This document shows, in pieces, positions 44,779 to 52,861 of a DNA stretch of 64,000 nt; the first letter of the stretch is position 1, and every line of letters starts with the position of its first letter. Where the stretch lies: NCBI GenBank assembly GCA_026705465.1, contig JAPPAP010000029.1, positions 34,046-98,045 of the forward strand, given 5' to 3'. The DNA comes from a bacterium. GTDB lineage: Bacteria > Actinomycetota > Acidimicrobiia > Acidimicrobiales > Bin134. The translations under genes were made by a program, and so were the position numbers. The notes under the pieces are model-generated. The model did not search any database. It was not told the DNA's origin and worked only from the letters and a program-made list of their open reading frames with translations.

Positions 44779-45386
44779 TTGAACCTGTTCATGACGGCAT
44801 CCACCGAGTCATCCAGCAGGGCCAACGCGGCTTCAGCAGCCCGCTCCACCGCATCGTCCAACAGATCCCGATCGGCCCGACCCGGCCGCTTCAGCACATA
44901 GTCAGCCCCGGCCCGGGGGTCAGGAGGCTTGCCCACCCCGATGCGAATGCGGGTGAACTCGGAGGTGTGGAGGTGGGCCTTGATGGACGATAGGCCATAG
45001 TGCCCGGCCAGTCCCCCGCCGTGTTTCACCTTCATCCTTCCCGGAGGCAAGTCGAGCTCGTCGTGGATCACCACCAGGCGGTCTAGATGATCGGCGATGC
45101 TCCAGCGGCGCACTAGCGCCCGCACGGCCTCGCCCGATTTGTTCATAAAGGTCTGGGGAAAGGCCAACACAACCCGGCGGTCGTCGACTCTGACCTCGGC
45201 CACCAAAGCTGCTTCCCGGCTCTTGCCCAGTTTCTGCCCGTGGCGCTCGGCTAGCAGCTCCACCGCCTCAGCACCCACGTTGTGGCGGGAACCGACGAAT
45301 TTGTCACCGGGATTGCCCAACCCCACCACCACAAGATCGGCCGGAGTGTCGGTGTGCTTTTTGCGGGATCGCCAGCGGGGAGGCAT
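44775..45386 (-). CDS. pth: Peptidyl-tRNA hydrolase
   Basis: The 203 aa recycle peptidyl-tRNAs released from ribosomes. Family signatures are LVVVGLGNPGDKFVGSRHNVG with the catalytic His, FPQTFMNKSGEAV, VVIHDELDLPPGRMKVKHGGGLAGHYGLSSI and FTRIRIGVGKPP. There is a short basic N-terminal extension (PPRWRSRKKH). It overlaps mfd by 4 bp and follows rplY by 17 bp, as in many actinobacterial genomes. Confidence 0.95.
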   Translation of the reverse strand: MPPRWRSRKKHTDTPADLVVVGLGNPGDKFVGSRHNVGAEAVELLAERHGQKLGKSREAALVAEVRVDDRRVVLAFPQTFMNKSGEAVRALVRRWSIADHLDRLVVIHDELDLPPGRMKVKHGGGLAGHYGLSSIKAHLHTSEFTRIRIGVGKPPDPRAGADYVLKRPGRADRDLLDDAVERAAEAALALLDDSVDAVMNRFN

Positions 45387-45403
45387 GGCGACAGGCGCCG
45401 GGG

Positions 45404-46102
45404 CTACTCGGCGGGGCCTTCGGAGGCGTCGTCGGCGTCCTCGGCCTGCTCGGCGTCTTCGTCGGCGTCCTCGGCGACAATCGGCTGGCCGTCTTCATCC
45501 AGCTCGACCTCGGCCTCCTCATCGACCTCGGGCTCTTCGATCTCGATAACCCGTATCGAGGTGCTGGCCACCAGCTCGTCGGGGTCGACGGCCAGCTCCA
45601 CACCTTGGGGCAATTCGAGGTCGCCAGCCCTCACCGTGTTGCCCATCACCATTTCGCTGATGTCGAACGACAGCTCGTTGGGAATGGACTCCGGCTTGGA
45701 CAACACCGCGACGGTGAACGCAATCTGGTCCACCACGCCGTCTTCGTTGGCCACTGCGGTGGCCTCGCCCTCGAGCACCACCCGAACCTCCACCTCCACG
45801 GCGACGTCGGCGTCCACCCGGATGAAGTCCACATGGATGACCTCGTTGCGCACCGGGTGATGCTGCAACTCTTTGACCAGGCTGAGCTGGCGATCACCGT
45901 CTACTTCCAAGGTGAGCAGGGCGTTGAGGCCGGCATCAGTGGTCAGGGCCGACCGCAGATCGCGGGCATCCACTGCTACGGAAACCGACTCTCCACCCAA
46001 CCCGTACACCACGCCGGGAACCTGTCCGGCCCGGCGCAGGCGACGCGACGGCCGGGTGCCCAACTCGCGTTGGGTGTCGGTCTTCAAGATCAGCTCAGCC
46101 AT
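45404..46102 (-). CDS. rplY: 50S ribosomal protein L25 (CTC family)
   Basis: The 232 aa have an N-terminal 5S-rRNA-binding L25 domain (RELGTRPSRRLRRAGQVPGVVYG, ALLTLEVDG, HPVRNEVIHVDFIRVDADVAVEVEVRV). A C-terminal TL5-like domain ends with PQGVELAVDPDELVASTSIRVIE. The tail (about the last 50 residues) is almost all Glu, Asp and Ala. The long CTC form is normal in actinobacteria. It lies between prs and pth. Confidence 0.95.
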   Translation of the reverse strand: MAELILKTDTQRELGTRPSRRLRRAGQVPGVVYGLGGESVSVAVDARDLRSALTTDAGLNALLTLEVDGDRQLSLVKELQHHPVRNEVIHVDFIRVDADVAVEVEVRVVLEGEATAVANEDGVVDQIAFTVAVLSKPESIPNELSFDISEMVMGNTVRAGDLELPQGVELAVDPDELVASTSIRVIEIEEPEVDEEAEVELDEDGQPIVAEDADEDAEQAEDADDASEGPAE

Positions 46103-46150
46103 AGCGCAGCGAACAATGTTACCCGCCGCAGAGGAAAAATGGCTAAGCCG

Positions 46151-47131
46151 CTAGGAGAGGTTCTTGCCGCCGAAGATCTCCGAAACCGAGGTGTCCTCGA
46201 ACACGGCGTCGATGGCGTCGGCGATGATTCTGGCCACCGAGAGCACTTCGATCTTGTCGATTTGCTTCTCCGGCGACAAGGGCAAGGTGTTGGTGACTAC
46301 CACCTTGGAGATCACCGAGTTCTTGAGCCGGTCGATGGCGGGGCCGGAGAAGACGCCATGAGTGGTGGCGGCGTAAATCGTGGCCGCTCCCCGAGCGGCT
46401 AGCGCGTCGGCCGCAGCGACGATGGTGCCCCCGGTGTCGATCATGTCATCGATGAGCACGCAGGTGCGGCCCTCCACGTCGCCCACCACCTCTATGACTT
46501 CCACCGCGTGCTTGACATCCTTGGCCCTCCGCTTGTGCACGATGGCCAGATCGGCGTCCAGTTCGTTGGTGTAGCGCTCGGCCACCTTTACCCGACCGGC
46601 GTCGGGCGACACGATCACCAGATCGCCGTCGATGTCCTTGAGATAGTCGACCAGCACCGGCATAGCGGTCAGGTGGTCCCAAGGGCCGTCGAAGAAGCCC
46701 TGGATCTGGCCCGAGTGGAGATCGACGCTCAACATCCGATTGGCCCCTGCGGTACGGAAGGTGTTGGCCATCAGCTTGGCGGTGATGGGCTCGCGGCCCG
46801 CGGCTTTGCGGTCTTGGCGGCCATAGCCATAGAAGGGGCACACCGCGGTGATCCGCTTGGCCGAGGCCCGCCGGGCGGCATCCACCATGACGAGGTGCTC
46901 CATGACGGCGTCGTTGATGGAGGCGTCGCCGTGAGCAGTGTGACTCTGGACGATGAACACATCGGTGCCCCGCACCGATTCCTCGAACCGGCAGTGGATC
47001 TCACCGTTGGCGAAGTCGGCGATGTTGGGCTCCACCAACTCCTCGCCAAGGGCCTCGGCGATCTCGGCGGCTAGATCGTGATTGGCCCGGCCCGAGAGGA
47101 TTACCAGCTTCTTCTTGGTGACCAGTTCCAT
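46151..47131 (-). CDS. prs: Ribose-phosphate pyrophosphokinase (PRPP synthetase)
   Basis: The 326 aa make PRPP from ribose 5-phosphate and ATP, feeding nucleotide, His and Trp synthesis. Family motifs are LVILSGRANHDLAAEIAEALG, FANGEIHCRFEESVRG, YGYGRQDRKAAGREPITAKL, VDLHSGQIQGFF, VSPDAGRVKVAERY and the PRPP loop VLIDDMIDTGGTI. The start is ATG 47131, preceded by AAGGAG that sits inside the last codons of glmU; the longer upstream frame was rejected. The glmU-prs linkage is typical of actinobacteria. Confidence 0.96.
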   Translation of the reverse strand: MELVTKKKLVILSGRANHDLAAEIAEALGEELVEPNIADFANGEIHCRFEESVRGTDVFIVQSHTAHGDASINDAVMEHLVMVDAARRASAKRITAVCPFYGYGRQDRKAAGREPITAKLMANTFRTAGANRMLSVDLHSGQIQGFFDGPWDHLTAMPVLVDYLKDIDGDLVIVSPDAGRVKVAERYTNELDADLAIVHKRRAKDVKHAVEVIEVVGDVEGRTCVLIDDMIDTGGTIVAAADALAARGAATIYAATTHGVFSGPAIDRLKNSVISKVVVTNTLPLSPEKQIDKIEVLSVARIIADAIDAVFEDTSVSEIFGGKNLS

Positions 47132-47135
47132 CGTT

Positions 47136-48101
47136 TCAGTCTCCTTGTGTCGAACCGGGAGGGATCTGGGCGCCGGGCTCCAGCGTGATGAAGGACCCCA
47201 CCTGAGCATCGGCACCGATCTCGGCATCGGTAGCCGACACCGCCTCCAGCACTGCTCCGGGACCGACCACGCAATCCACCAGGTGGGTGTGGGGACCGAT
47301 CACCGCACCTTCGCCGATCACCGTCTGGCCTCTGAGCACGACCCCGGGATGAATGACCACATCGGGAGCCAGCTTCACGCTGACGTCGATGTAGGCACTG
47401 TGGGGGGCCATGATGCGCACCCCGGCGACCATCCAATTGCGATTGACTCGTTGGCGCATCTCCGCCTCAGCGAACGCCAACTGCTCACGGTCGTCCACCC
47501 CTTGGGCCTCCGACTCGTCGATGGCGAACGTACCCGAGTCGTGCCCCGCAGAGGTGAGCACTTCGACTGCGTCGAAGAGGCTGTACTCGCGCCCGGAGTC
47601 GCTGGCAGCCAGCCGACGCAGGGCCGGAGACAGCAGCCCGCGGCGGAAGCAGATGATCTCGGCGGACTCCTCGGACGCGGTAGCCACGGTGGCCGCCGAC
47701 CCAGAGCGCCGGTGCTGGGCGGTTAGACCCCGCAGCGTCTGGCCCTGGATAAGCGGCATGTCGGCCAATATCACCAGCACGTCCTCGTCGTCCACGTCGC
47801 TGTCCAGGGCCGACAGACCCAAAGCGGCAGCATCGGCCGTGCCCCGCTGTACGGGTTGCTCGACGAAGTCGATGCGCAAGTCGAAGGCCTCTTCGGTGAC
47901 GAGCTTGGCCACTTCTTCGGCACCAAATCCCACCACGACGGTGATTTGGCGGGGATCGACCGCAGCCACCGCATCGATCACATGCAGCAGCATGGCTCGG
48001 CCGCAGACGTCGTGAAGGGGCTTGGGCCGACCCGACCGCATGCGAACGCCCCGGCCCGCGGCCAGCACCACCGCAGACAGGGGCAAGGGGTCCAAGGTCA
48101 T
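47136..48101 (-). CDS. glmU: GlmU-like UDP-GlcNAc pyrophosphorylase with shortened C-terminal domain
   Basis: The 321 aa cover the uridylyltransferase half (VVLAAGRGVRMRSGRPKPLHDVCGRAML, QPVQRGTADAAALG, ILADMPLIQGQTL, GREYSLFDAVEVL). Only about four turns of the left-handed beta-helix follow (VIHPGVVLRGQTVIGEGAVIGPHTHL, then VGSFITLEPGAQIPPGS). Full GlmU is 450-480 aa; the acetyltransferase active site and the C-terminal part are missing. A clean stop is followed after 4 bp by prs, so this is not a sequencing break at a domain edge. The GlcN-1-P acetyltransferase step must be done elsewhere, or the protein is a separate nucleotidyltransferase. The start has GGGAG upstream. Confidence 0.8.
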   Translation of the reverse strand: MTLDPLPLSAVVLAAGRGVRMRSGRPKPLHDVCGRAMLLHVIDAVAAVDPRQITVVVGFGAEEVAKLVTEEAFDLRIDFVEQPVQRGTADAAALGLSALDSDVDDEDVLVILADMPLIQGQTLRGLTAQHRRSGSAATVATASEESAEIICFRRGLLSPALRRLAASDSGREYSLFDAVEVLTSAGHDSGTFAIDESEAQGVDDREQLAFAEAEMRQRVNRNWMVAGVRIMAPHSAYIDVSVKLAPDVVIHPGVVLRGQTVIGEGAVIGPHTHLVDCVVGPGAVLEAVSATDAEIGADAQVGSFITLEPGAQIPPGSTQGD

Positions 48102-48175
48102 GATCTCCCGGAATCAGCAGACAAACTGGCTGCGTACCTGCACATCAGGAATATCATGCACTCTTTTTAGCGCGG

Positions 48176-48248
48176 CTGGCGAGGCAGGACTCGAACCTGC
48201 AACCTCCTGGTCCAAAGCCAGGCGTTCTGCCACTTGAACTACTCGCCA
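48176..48248 (-). tRNA. tRNA-Gln (anticodon TTG)
   Basis: The minus strand forms a 73-nt cloverleaf. TGGCGAG pairs with CTCGCCA, the D stem is GTTC/GAAC, the anticodon loop is CTTTGGA between CCTGG and CCAGG, the T arm is GCAGG-TTCGAGT-CCTGC, and the discriminator is G. It lies just upstream of glmU. CCA is not encoded. Confidence 0.93.
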
Positions 48249-48323
48249 AGGGGCCCCTTGCTGTGTAGCCGTCAGGCACCAATTGCAGGCTACTTCATTG
48301 CCGCCAGATGAACGCTCGGGTTA

Positions 48324-48351
48324 TTGCTGATGACGCTGGCCGGACTAGCGT
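48324..48351 (+). promoter_or_regulatory. Promoter of the bS22 gene (leaderless)
   Basis: TTGCTG (48324-48329), a 16-nt spacer and TAGCGT (48346-48351) are followed by 9 nt and the ATG at 48361. No Shine-Dalgarno sequence exists, so the mRNA probably starts at or within a few bases of the ATG. Confidence 0.5.
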
Positions 48352-48360
48352 GGTCGCACC

Positions 48361-48462
48361 ATGGGATCGTTGATCAAAAAGCGCCGCAAGCGGATGCGCA
48401 AGAAGAAGCACAAGAAGATGCTGAAGCGCACTCGCTTCCAGCGGCGAGCCCGCGGGAAGTAA
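48361..48462 (+). CDS. Small ribosomal protein bS22 (AURKAIP1/COX24-domain protein)
   Basis: The 33-aa product begins MGSLIKKRRKRMRKKKHK and ends with RTRFQRRARGK. It lines up along its whole length with the actinobacterial AURKAIP1/COX24 protein known in mycobacteria as bS22, a small subunit protein near the decoding centre. Almost half the residues are Lys or Arg. It has its own promoter, opposite in direction to the tRNA-Gln and glmU. The 3' end is part of a duplicated palindromic unit. Confidence 0.9.
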   Translation: MGSLIKKRRKRMRKKKHKKMLKRTRFQRRARGK

Positions 48463-48503
48463 ACCTCGCGCACCCGGTTCCAGCGGCGAGCCCGCGGGAA
48501 GTA
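48426..48503. repeat. Tandem palindromic repeat at the bS22 3' end
   Basis: Two 36-bp copies (48426-48461 and 48468-48503) match at 34 of 36 positions with a 42-bp period. Each can fold: CTTCC and GCGG pair with CCGC and GGAAG around CGAGC in copy 1, and slightly shorter arms in copy 2. Copy 1 includes the bS22 stop codon. They may serve as a double terminator. Confidence 0.65.
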
Positions 48504-48528
48504 GCTCTCCCACTCCCCTTCAAGCCCG

Positions 48529-49230
48529 CTAGCGATGGGCGGGCACGGTGCCAACCACGAGGCGGCCGTCGCCGGGGAAGGCACCCTCTACGAACCAAGT
48601 AGAGCCGCTACCGGCCAGCCGCGCCGTCTGGCCTGTGGCCTCTTCCAGCGCTTGGCGGTACTGGTCAAGACGGGGCTCCACATCCAGGGCGGCCAGCTCC
48701 AAGTCGTTGCCGTTCTGGCCCTCGGGACCGCCCATGTCGTCCCACCGGCGGTACACCGCCGGCGTCGAGCAGCCGAACGGGGGAATGAGCAGGGTGAGCG
48801 TTCGGGGAATGTGCTCCAGCGGTTGCACGAGCTCCCCGATGCCCTGGACCCGGGCCCGCCCGCCGACCAAGCAGAAGGGGACATCGGCACCCAATTGGGC
48901 CACTCCTTGGACATCGGAGTATCCGGCCCAGCGGAGGATGGCGGCCGCATCGGCCGACCCTCCTCCCAACCCGGCCCCCGTCGGAATCTGCTTGCTCACC
49001 GTGACCCGGGCAGTGCGCCCCACCAAGGCCAGTGCCCGGGTGATGAGGTTGTCGTCGGGATCGATTTCGCCCCCGCCCTCGATGATCACTCCGTGGCCTG
49101 CCTCGATGTCCAGCGTGTCGGCCAGATCAAGCGACACCATCTCCGCGTCGATGAAGTGGTACCCGTCATCTCTGACCCCTGTGATGCGCAGCGAAAGCGT
49201 GAGTTTGGCTGGAGCCGTCAGGGTGGGCAT
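48529..49230 (-). CDS. ispE: 4-diphosphocytidyl-2-C-methyl-D-erythritol kinase
   Basis: The 233 aa form a GHMP kinase in the MEP isoprenoid pathway. Signs are TAPAKLTLSLRITGVRDDGYHFIDA, the ATP loop PTGAGLGGGSADAAAILRW, LGADVPFCLVGGRARVQGIGE and the C-terminal TARLAGSGSTWF. It is about 50 residues shorter than E. coli IspE (283), with compact loops but all main motifs present. Its ATG shares one base with the rsmA stop (TGATG). The rsmA-ispE pair is the usual actinobacterial order. Confidence 0.9.
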   Translation of the reverse strand: MPTLTAPAKLTLSLRITGVRDDGYHFIDAEMVSLDLADTLDIEAGHGVIIEGGGEIDPDDNLITRALALVGRTARVTVSKQIPTGAGLGGGSADAAAILRWAGYSDVQGVAQLGADVPFCLVGGRARVQGIGELVQPLEHIPRTLTLLIPPFGCSTPAVYRRWDDMGGPEGQNGNDLELAALDVEPRLDQYRQALEEATGQTARLAGSGSTWFVEGAFPGDGRLVVGTVPAHR

Positions 49231-50048
49231 CAGTTCGAGGCTACGTCGGCCAGTTGGGCCCAGTCAGCGAGGGTGAGCTGCTCGGGGCGGGCGGTGGGCT
49301 CGATGCCGGCTCGGTAGAAGTGGTCTGAGGTGAGATGGGTGACCAGGGAGCGCCGCAGCATCTTGCGGCGCTGACCGAAGGCGACCCGGATAAAAGTGAA
49401 CATGAGGTCGGGGTCGGCGTCCACGGCCGGTGCCGGCCGACGCACCAGCCGGACCACCGCAGACGACACCCGGGGTCGGGGGTAGAACACCGAAGACGGA
49501 ACGGTGCGGACGATGCGGGCCTCGCACCAGTAGGCCACCTTGAGGGTTGGAATCCCGTAGGCCTTGGTGCCCGCCTCGGCCACCAGCCGATCAGCCACCT
49601 CCTGTTGGACCATGAAAGTGAAGGTCTCGATGCGGGGCTCATGGTCCAGCAGGTCCAACAGCAGGGGAACGGCCACGTTGTAGGGCAGGTTGGCCACCAG
49701 TGCCCACCGCCTCTCGCTAGAGCCGAGCTTGGTACGCCACTCTGCTGTGGTGGCGTCGGCGTGGACGATCTCGATGTTGGGAGCGTCGGCCACCTCGGCC
49801 AAAGGGGCCAACAGGTGGCGGTCGGCCTCCACAGCCAACACATGATCAACCTCGGTGGCCAGGGCTCGAGTGAGCGACCCCAAGCCGGGGCCGATCTCGA
49901 CCACCGAATCGTTGGGAGCCAGCTTCGAAGCCCGGACCATGGCATCGATGGTGTTGGGGTCGACCACAAAGTTCTGACCCATGGCCCGGCTGGGAGCCAG
50001 GCCATGTCGGTCGAGCAGGTCAAGAACCTGGGTGCGGGTGAGCGTCAT
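49230..50048 (-). CDS. rsmA: 16S rRNA (adenine1518/1519-N6)-dimethyltransferase
   Basis: The 272 aa begin MTLTRTQVLDLLDRHGLAPS. Family motifs are MGQNFVVDPNTIDAMV, VVEIGPGLGSLTRALA (SAM binding), LAVEADRHLL, VHADATTAEW and NLPYNVAVPLL, the catalytic NLPY. The C-terminal domain has PSSVFYPRPRVSSAVVRL. The start ATG overlaps the tatD stop as ATGA; the longer frame was rejected. Normal length. Dimethylates two adenines near the 3' end of 16S rRNA. Confidence 0.95.
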   Translation of the reverse strand: MTLTRTQVLDLLDRHGLAPSRAMGQNFVVDPNTIDAMVRASKLAPNDSVVEIGPGLGSLTRALATEVDHVLAVEADRHLLAPLAEVADAPNIEIVHADATTAEWRTKLGSSERRWALVANLPYNVAVPLLLDLLDHEPRIETFTFMVQQEVADRLVAEAGTKAYGIPTLKVAYWCEARIVRTVPSSVFYPRPRVSSAVVRLVRRPAPAVDADPDLMFTFIRVAFGQRRKMLRRSLVTHLTSDHFYRAGIEPTARPEQLTLADWAQLADVASN

Positions 50049-50785
50049 AGGCCATAGAAGTCGACGGCGTTGTCCCAGGTGTGCTCGGCCATGGTTTCGG
50101 GGGCGACGCGGTGTATTCGGGCCAGCGCCTCTCCCACCAGGGGCAGATTGGCCGGGGCGTTGGGCTTTCCTCGCCGCGGAACCGGAGCCAGGTACGGCGA
50201 GTCGGTCTCCACCAACAGTCGGTCGAGGGGACACAGCTCGGCCGCGGCCCGCACCTCGTCGGCCGAGGGGAAGGTCACGATGCCACTAAACGACAGGTGC
50301 GCCCCCCGATCGAGGGCGGCCCGGGCCTCGTCGGCGCCTCCGGTGAAGCAGTGGAACACCGTGCGGTCGGGCACCCCGCCCTCGTCCAGAATGGCGAAGG
50401 TGTCGTCCCACGCCTCCCGCGTGTGGATCACCAAGGGCATTCGATGCCGATGGGCCATGTCGATCTGGACGGCGAACGCCGCCTGCTGGTCGGGGGTCGG
50501 CGAGTGGTTGTAGTGGTAGTCGAGCCCGCACTCCCCCACCGCCACCACCCGGTCGGATCCCAGCAAATCCTCGATGCCGCCGATGCCGTGGCGAGCTTCG
50601 TGAGGGTGAACCCCAACCGTGGCCCACACTCGGTCGCTGGCCGCGGCCTTGGAAATCGCGGCGATCGAGGTGGCCAGATCGGTGCCGATGTCGATCAGGC
50701 GCTCCACCCCGGCCGCCGTAGCCTGGGCGACGACTTCATCCAGCCTGTCCGACTCCAAGTGGCAGTGGTTGTCGATCCAGCGCAC
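50045..50785 (-). CDS. tatD: TatD family metal-dependent DNase
   Basis: The 246 aa start at GTG 50785, 2 bp after the metG stop. Family blocks are WIDNHCHLESD (the HxH metal site), VGVHPHEARHG, VAVGECGLDYHYNHS, LPLVIHTREAWDDTF shape, VFHCFTGGADEARAAL, and the C-terminal LLVETDSPYLAPVPRRGKPN. TatD enzymes have 3'-5' exonuclease or deoxyribonuclease activity. The metG-tatD-rsmA-ispE order matches actinobacteria, except that the resuscitation-promoting factor often found between tatD and rsmA is absent. Confidence 0.93.
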   Translation of the reverse strand: MRWIDNHCHLESDRLDEVVAQATAAGVERLIDIGTDLATSIAAISKAAASDRVWATVGVHPHEARHGIGGIEDLLGSDRVVAVGECGLDYHYNHSPTPDQQAAFAVQIDMAHRHRMPLVIHTREAWDDTFAILDEGGVPDRTVFHCFTGGADEARAALDRGAHLSFSGIVTFPSADEVRAAAELCPLDRLLVETDSPYLAPVPRRGKPNAPANLPLVGEALARIHRVAPETMAEHTWDNAVDFYGL

Positions 50786-50787
50786 CT

Positions 50788-52287
50788 TCAGCCCTTGAGG
50801 CGGGGAAACAGCGGATCGCCTTGGGCCACCGGCAAGCCGCCGGGATACTGCCCCCACACCGCGGCCTCTGGCAGCCGCTGATCGAGGGGAGATCCGTCCA
50901 AGCCAAGGCGGGTCCAGGCTGCCTCACATGAGGAGGGAATCGCCGGGCTGGCCAGCACGCACACAATGCGCAGAGCCTCCAGGGCGTTGCCCAGCACCGT
51001 ATTGACCAAGGGGCCGGGGTCCATCTTCCACGGCTCGGTGGCCTGAAGGTACTCGTTGGTGTCGCGGATCAGCCGCCAGGTGGCCTCCAGCGCTACCGAC
51101 GGCTGGAACCGGTCCCAGGCCGCGGCGGCGTCGGCGTACACCTCGGCGGCAATGTCGGCCAGCGGATGGTCGGGGTCGGGCGCCGGGCCGATCCCTTCGC
51201 ACTTGCTGTGAACCAGCGTGGACGACCGCTGCAACAGATTGCCGAAGTTGTTGGCCAGATCGGTGTTGTAGCGATGTTGGAGGGCCTCATGGCTGACTTC
51301 GCTGTCGGGGCCGAACGGCGTATCCCGGAGCAGGGAATAGCGGAAGCCGTCCACGCCGAAGTCGTTGATGAGGTCGCTGGGTGAGATCTGGTTGAACGCC
51401 GACTTCGACATCTTCTCCCCGCCCACCAGCAGCCAGCCGTGGACGTGGTAGTGGGGCAAATCCTCGACTCCGGCGGCCAGGAGCATGGCGGGCCAGTACA
51501 CGCAGTGAAAGCGGATGATGTCTTTGCCCAGCAGGTGGCGCACCGACGGCCACCACTGGGCAAACCGCTCGTCGTCATTTCCATAGCCGGCCGCAGTGGC
51601 GTAGTTGGTGAGCGCGTCGTACCACACGTAGAACACGTGGCCCTCGGCCCAGGGCACCGGGATGCCCCAGTCGATGGAGGTGCGGGTGATGGAGATGTCT
51701 CGCAGGCCACCCCGGATGATCCCCAGCGCCTCGTTGCGATAGCCCTCGGGGGTGATGTTCTGGGGGTTGGCCTCGAACCACTTCAATAGTGGTTCCTCGA
51801 ACTCGGAGAGCTTGAAGAAGTAGTTCTCCTCGGTCATCCGTTCCACCCGACCCGACTCGATGTCCTCGGTGGTCACGTCTTCCTCGGAGACATAGGCCTC
51901 GTCGGACACCGAGTACCAACCGTCGTACACCGCCGAGTAGATGTACCCGTTGTCGTAGGCCCGCTGCATGAGGGTCTGGACCGAACGATGGTGGCGGGAC
52001 TCGGTGGTGCGAATGAACTCGTCGTTGGCCACGCCGAGCTCGGCCCACGCTTCCCGAAAGCGCTGGCTGGTGCCGTCGGCCTGCTCCAAGGGGGACAGGC
52101 CGTTGGCCTCCGCCGCCCGCTGGACCTTGAGACCGTGCTCGTCGGTGCCGGTCAGGTAGAAGACGTCCTCGCCCAAAAGCCGATGCCAGCGGGTGACGGC
52201 GTCACCGTTGAGCACGGTGTAGGCGTGGCCTATGTGGGGGGCGTCGTTGACGTAGAAGATCGGGGTCGTCAAGAAGTAGCGCGACAC
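50788..52287 (-). CDS. metG: Methionyl-tRNA synthetase
   Basis: The 499 aa form a class I synthetase. The HIGH motif is HIGHAYT, the KMSKS motif is GGEKMSKSAFN, and GTDEHGLKVQRAA, WAEGHVFYVWYDALTNYATAAGY and YHVHGWLLVGGEK are family blocks. The zinc knuckle region has no Cys (DGWYSVSDEAYVSEEDV), so this is the zinc-less type. There is no C-terminal dimerisation domain. The GTG start has a TAGTGT box 6 nt upstream, consistent with a leaderless mRNA. Confidence 0.96.
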   Translation of the reverse strand: MSRYFLTTPIFYVNDAPHIGHAYTVLNGDAVTRWHRLLGEDVFYLTGTDEHGLKVQRAAEANGLSPLEQADGTSQRFREAWAELGVANDEFIRTTESRHHRSVQTLMQRAYDNGYIYSAVYDGWYSVSDEAYVSEEDVTTEDIESGRVERMTEENYFFKLSEFEEPLLKWFEANPQNITPEGYRNEALGIIRGGLRDISITRTSIDWGIPVPWAEGHVFYVWYDALTNYATAAGYGNDDERFAQWWPSVRHLLGKDIIRFHCVYWPAMLLAAGVEDLPHYHVHGWLLVGGEKMSKSAFNQISPSDLINDFGVDGFRYSLLRDTPFGPDSEVSHEALQHRYNTDLANNFGNLLQRSSTLVHSKCEGIGPAPDPDHPLADIAAEVYADAAAAWDRFQPSVALEATWRLIRDTNEYLQATEPWKMDPGPLVNTVLGNALEALRIVCVLASPAIPSSCEAAWTRLGLDGSPLDQRLPEAAVWGQYPGGLPVAQGDPLFPRLKG

Positions 52288-52293
52288 CGCTTC

Positions 52294-52299
52294 ACACTA
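52294..52299 (-). promoter_or_regulatory. Candidate -10 box of metG (leaderless)
   Basis: On the minus strand TAGTGT is followed by 6 nt and the GTG start at 52287. No clear -35 was found. Confidence 0.35.
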
Positions 52300-52349
52300 C
52301 TTTCCTCAGCTCGCTGTTCCCGATTGGGAATGCCCAGTAGGCGCCGGAG

Positions 52350-52814
52350 TCACTCCCCGAACATCTCGGCCGAGCGGCGGGCCAACTCGTCGGGGGGCAC
52401 GTCCTCCACATTGGTGGACACGTTCCAGCGATGGCCGAACGGATCGATGAATTGACCGCTGCGGTCGCCGTAGAAGTGGGTCTCCACCGGCCGCTCGGCG
52501 GTAGCCCCCGCAGCAATGGCCTTGGCGAACGTGGCATCGGCGTCTTCCACGTACACCATGACGGTGACCGCAGTGCCGCCGATGGTCTTTGGTCCGATCA
52601 CCTCCATCTCGGGGTACTCGTCGGACAGCATGATCAGCCCGTCGCCGATGGCTACCTCGGCGTGGCCGATCATTCCTCCGGGGGCAGAAATCCGCATGCG
52701 CTCGGTGGCGCCGAATACCTCGACCAAAAAGTCGATGGCTGCGGCCGCGCCGTCGACACACAGATAGGGGGTGATGCGGGGATAATCGTCGGGAATGGGC
52801 TTGACTTCGCTCAT
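52350..52814 (-). CDS. VOC family protein (PhnB-like)
   Basis: The 154 aa form a vicinal-oxygen-chelate fold. They start with RITPYLCVDGAAAAIDFLVEVFGA and continue with GGMIGHAEVAIGDGLIMLSD, a conserved block with a metal His, and GDRSGQFIDPFGHRWNVST, the GD..G...DPFGHxW motif of the PhnB/glyoxalase-like group. AAAGGAG precedes the ATG. Function in this subfamily is not known. Confidence 0.88.
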   Translation of the reverse strand: MSEVKPIPDDYPRITPYLCVDGAAAAIDFLVEVFGATERMRISAPGGMIGHAEVAIGDGLIMLSDEYPEMEVIGPKTIGGTAVTVMVYVEDADATFAKAIAAGATAERPVETHFYGDRSGQFIDPFGHRWNVSTNVEDVPPDELARRSAEMFGE

Positions 52815-52861
52815 GGGGACTCCTTTGGATGCCAGGCCAGTGCTTGGGGTCTTTAGGAGGG

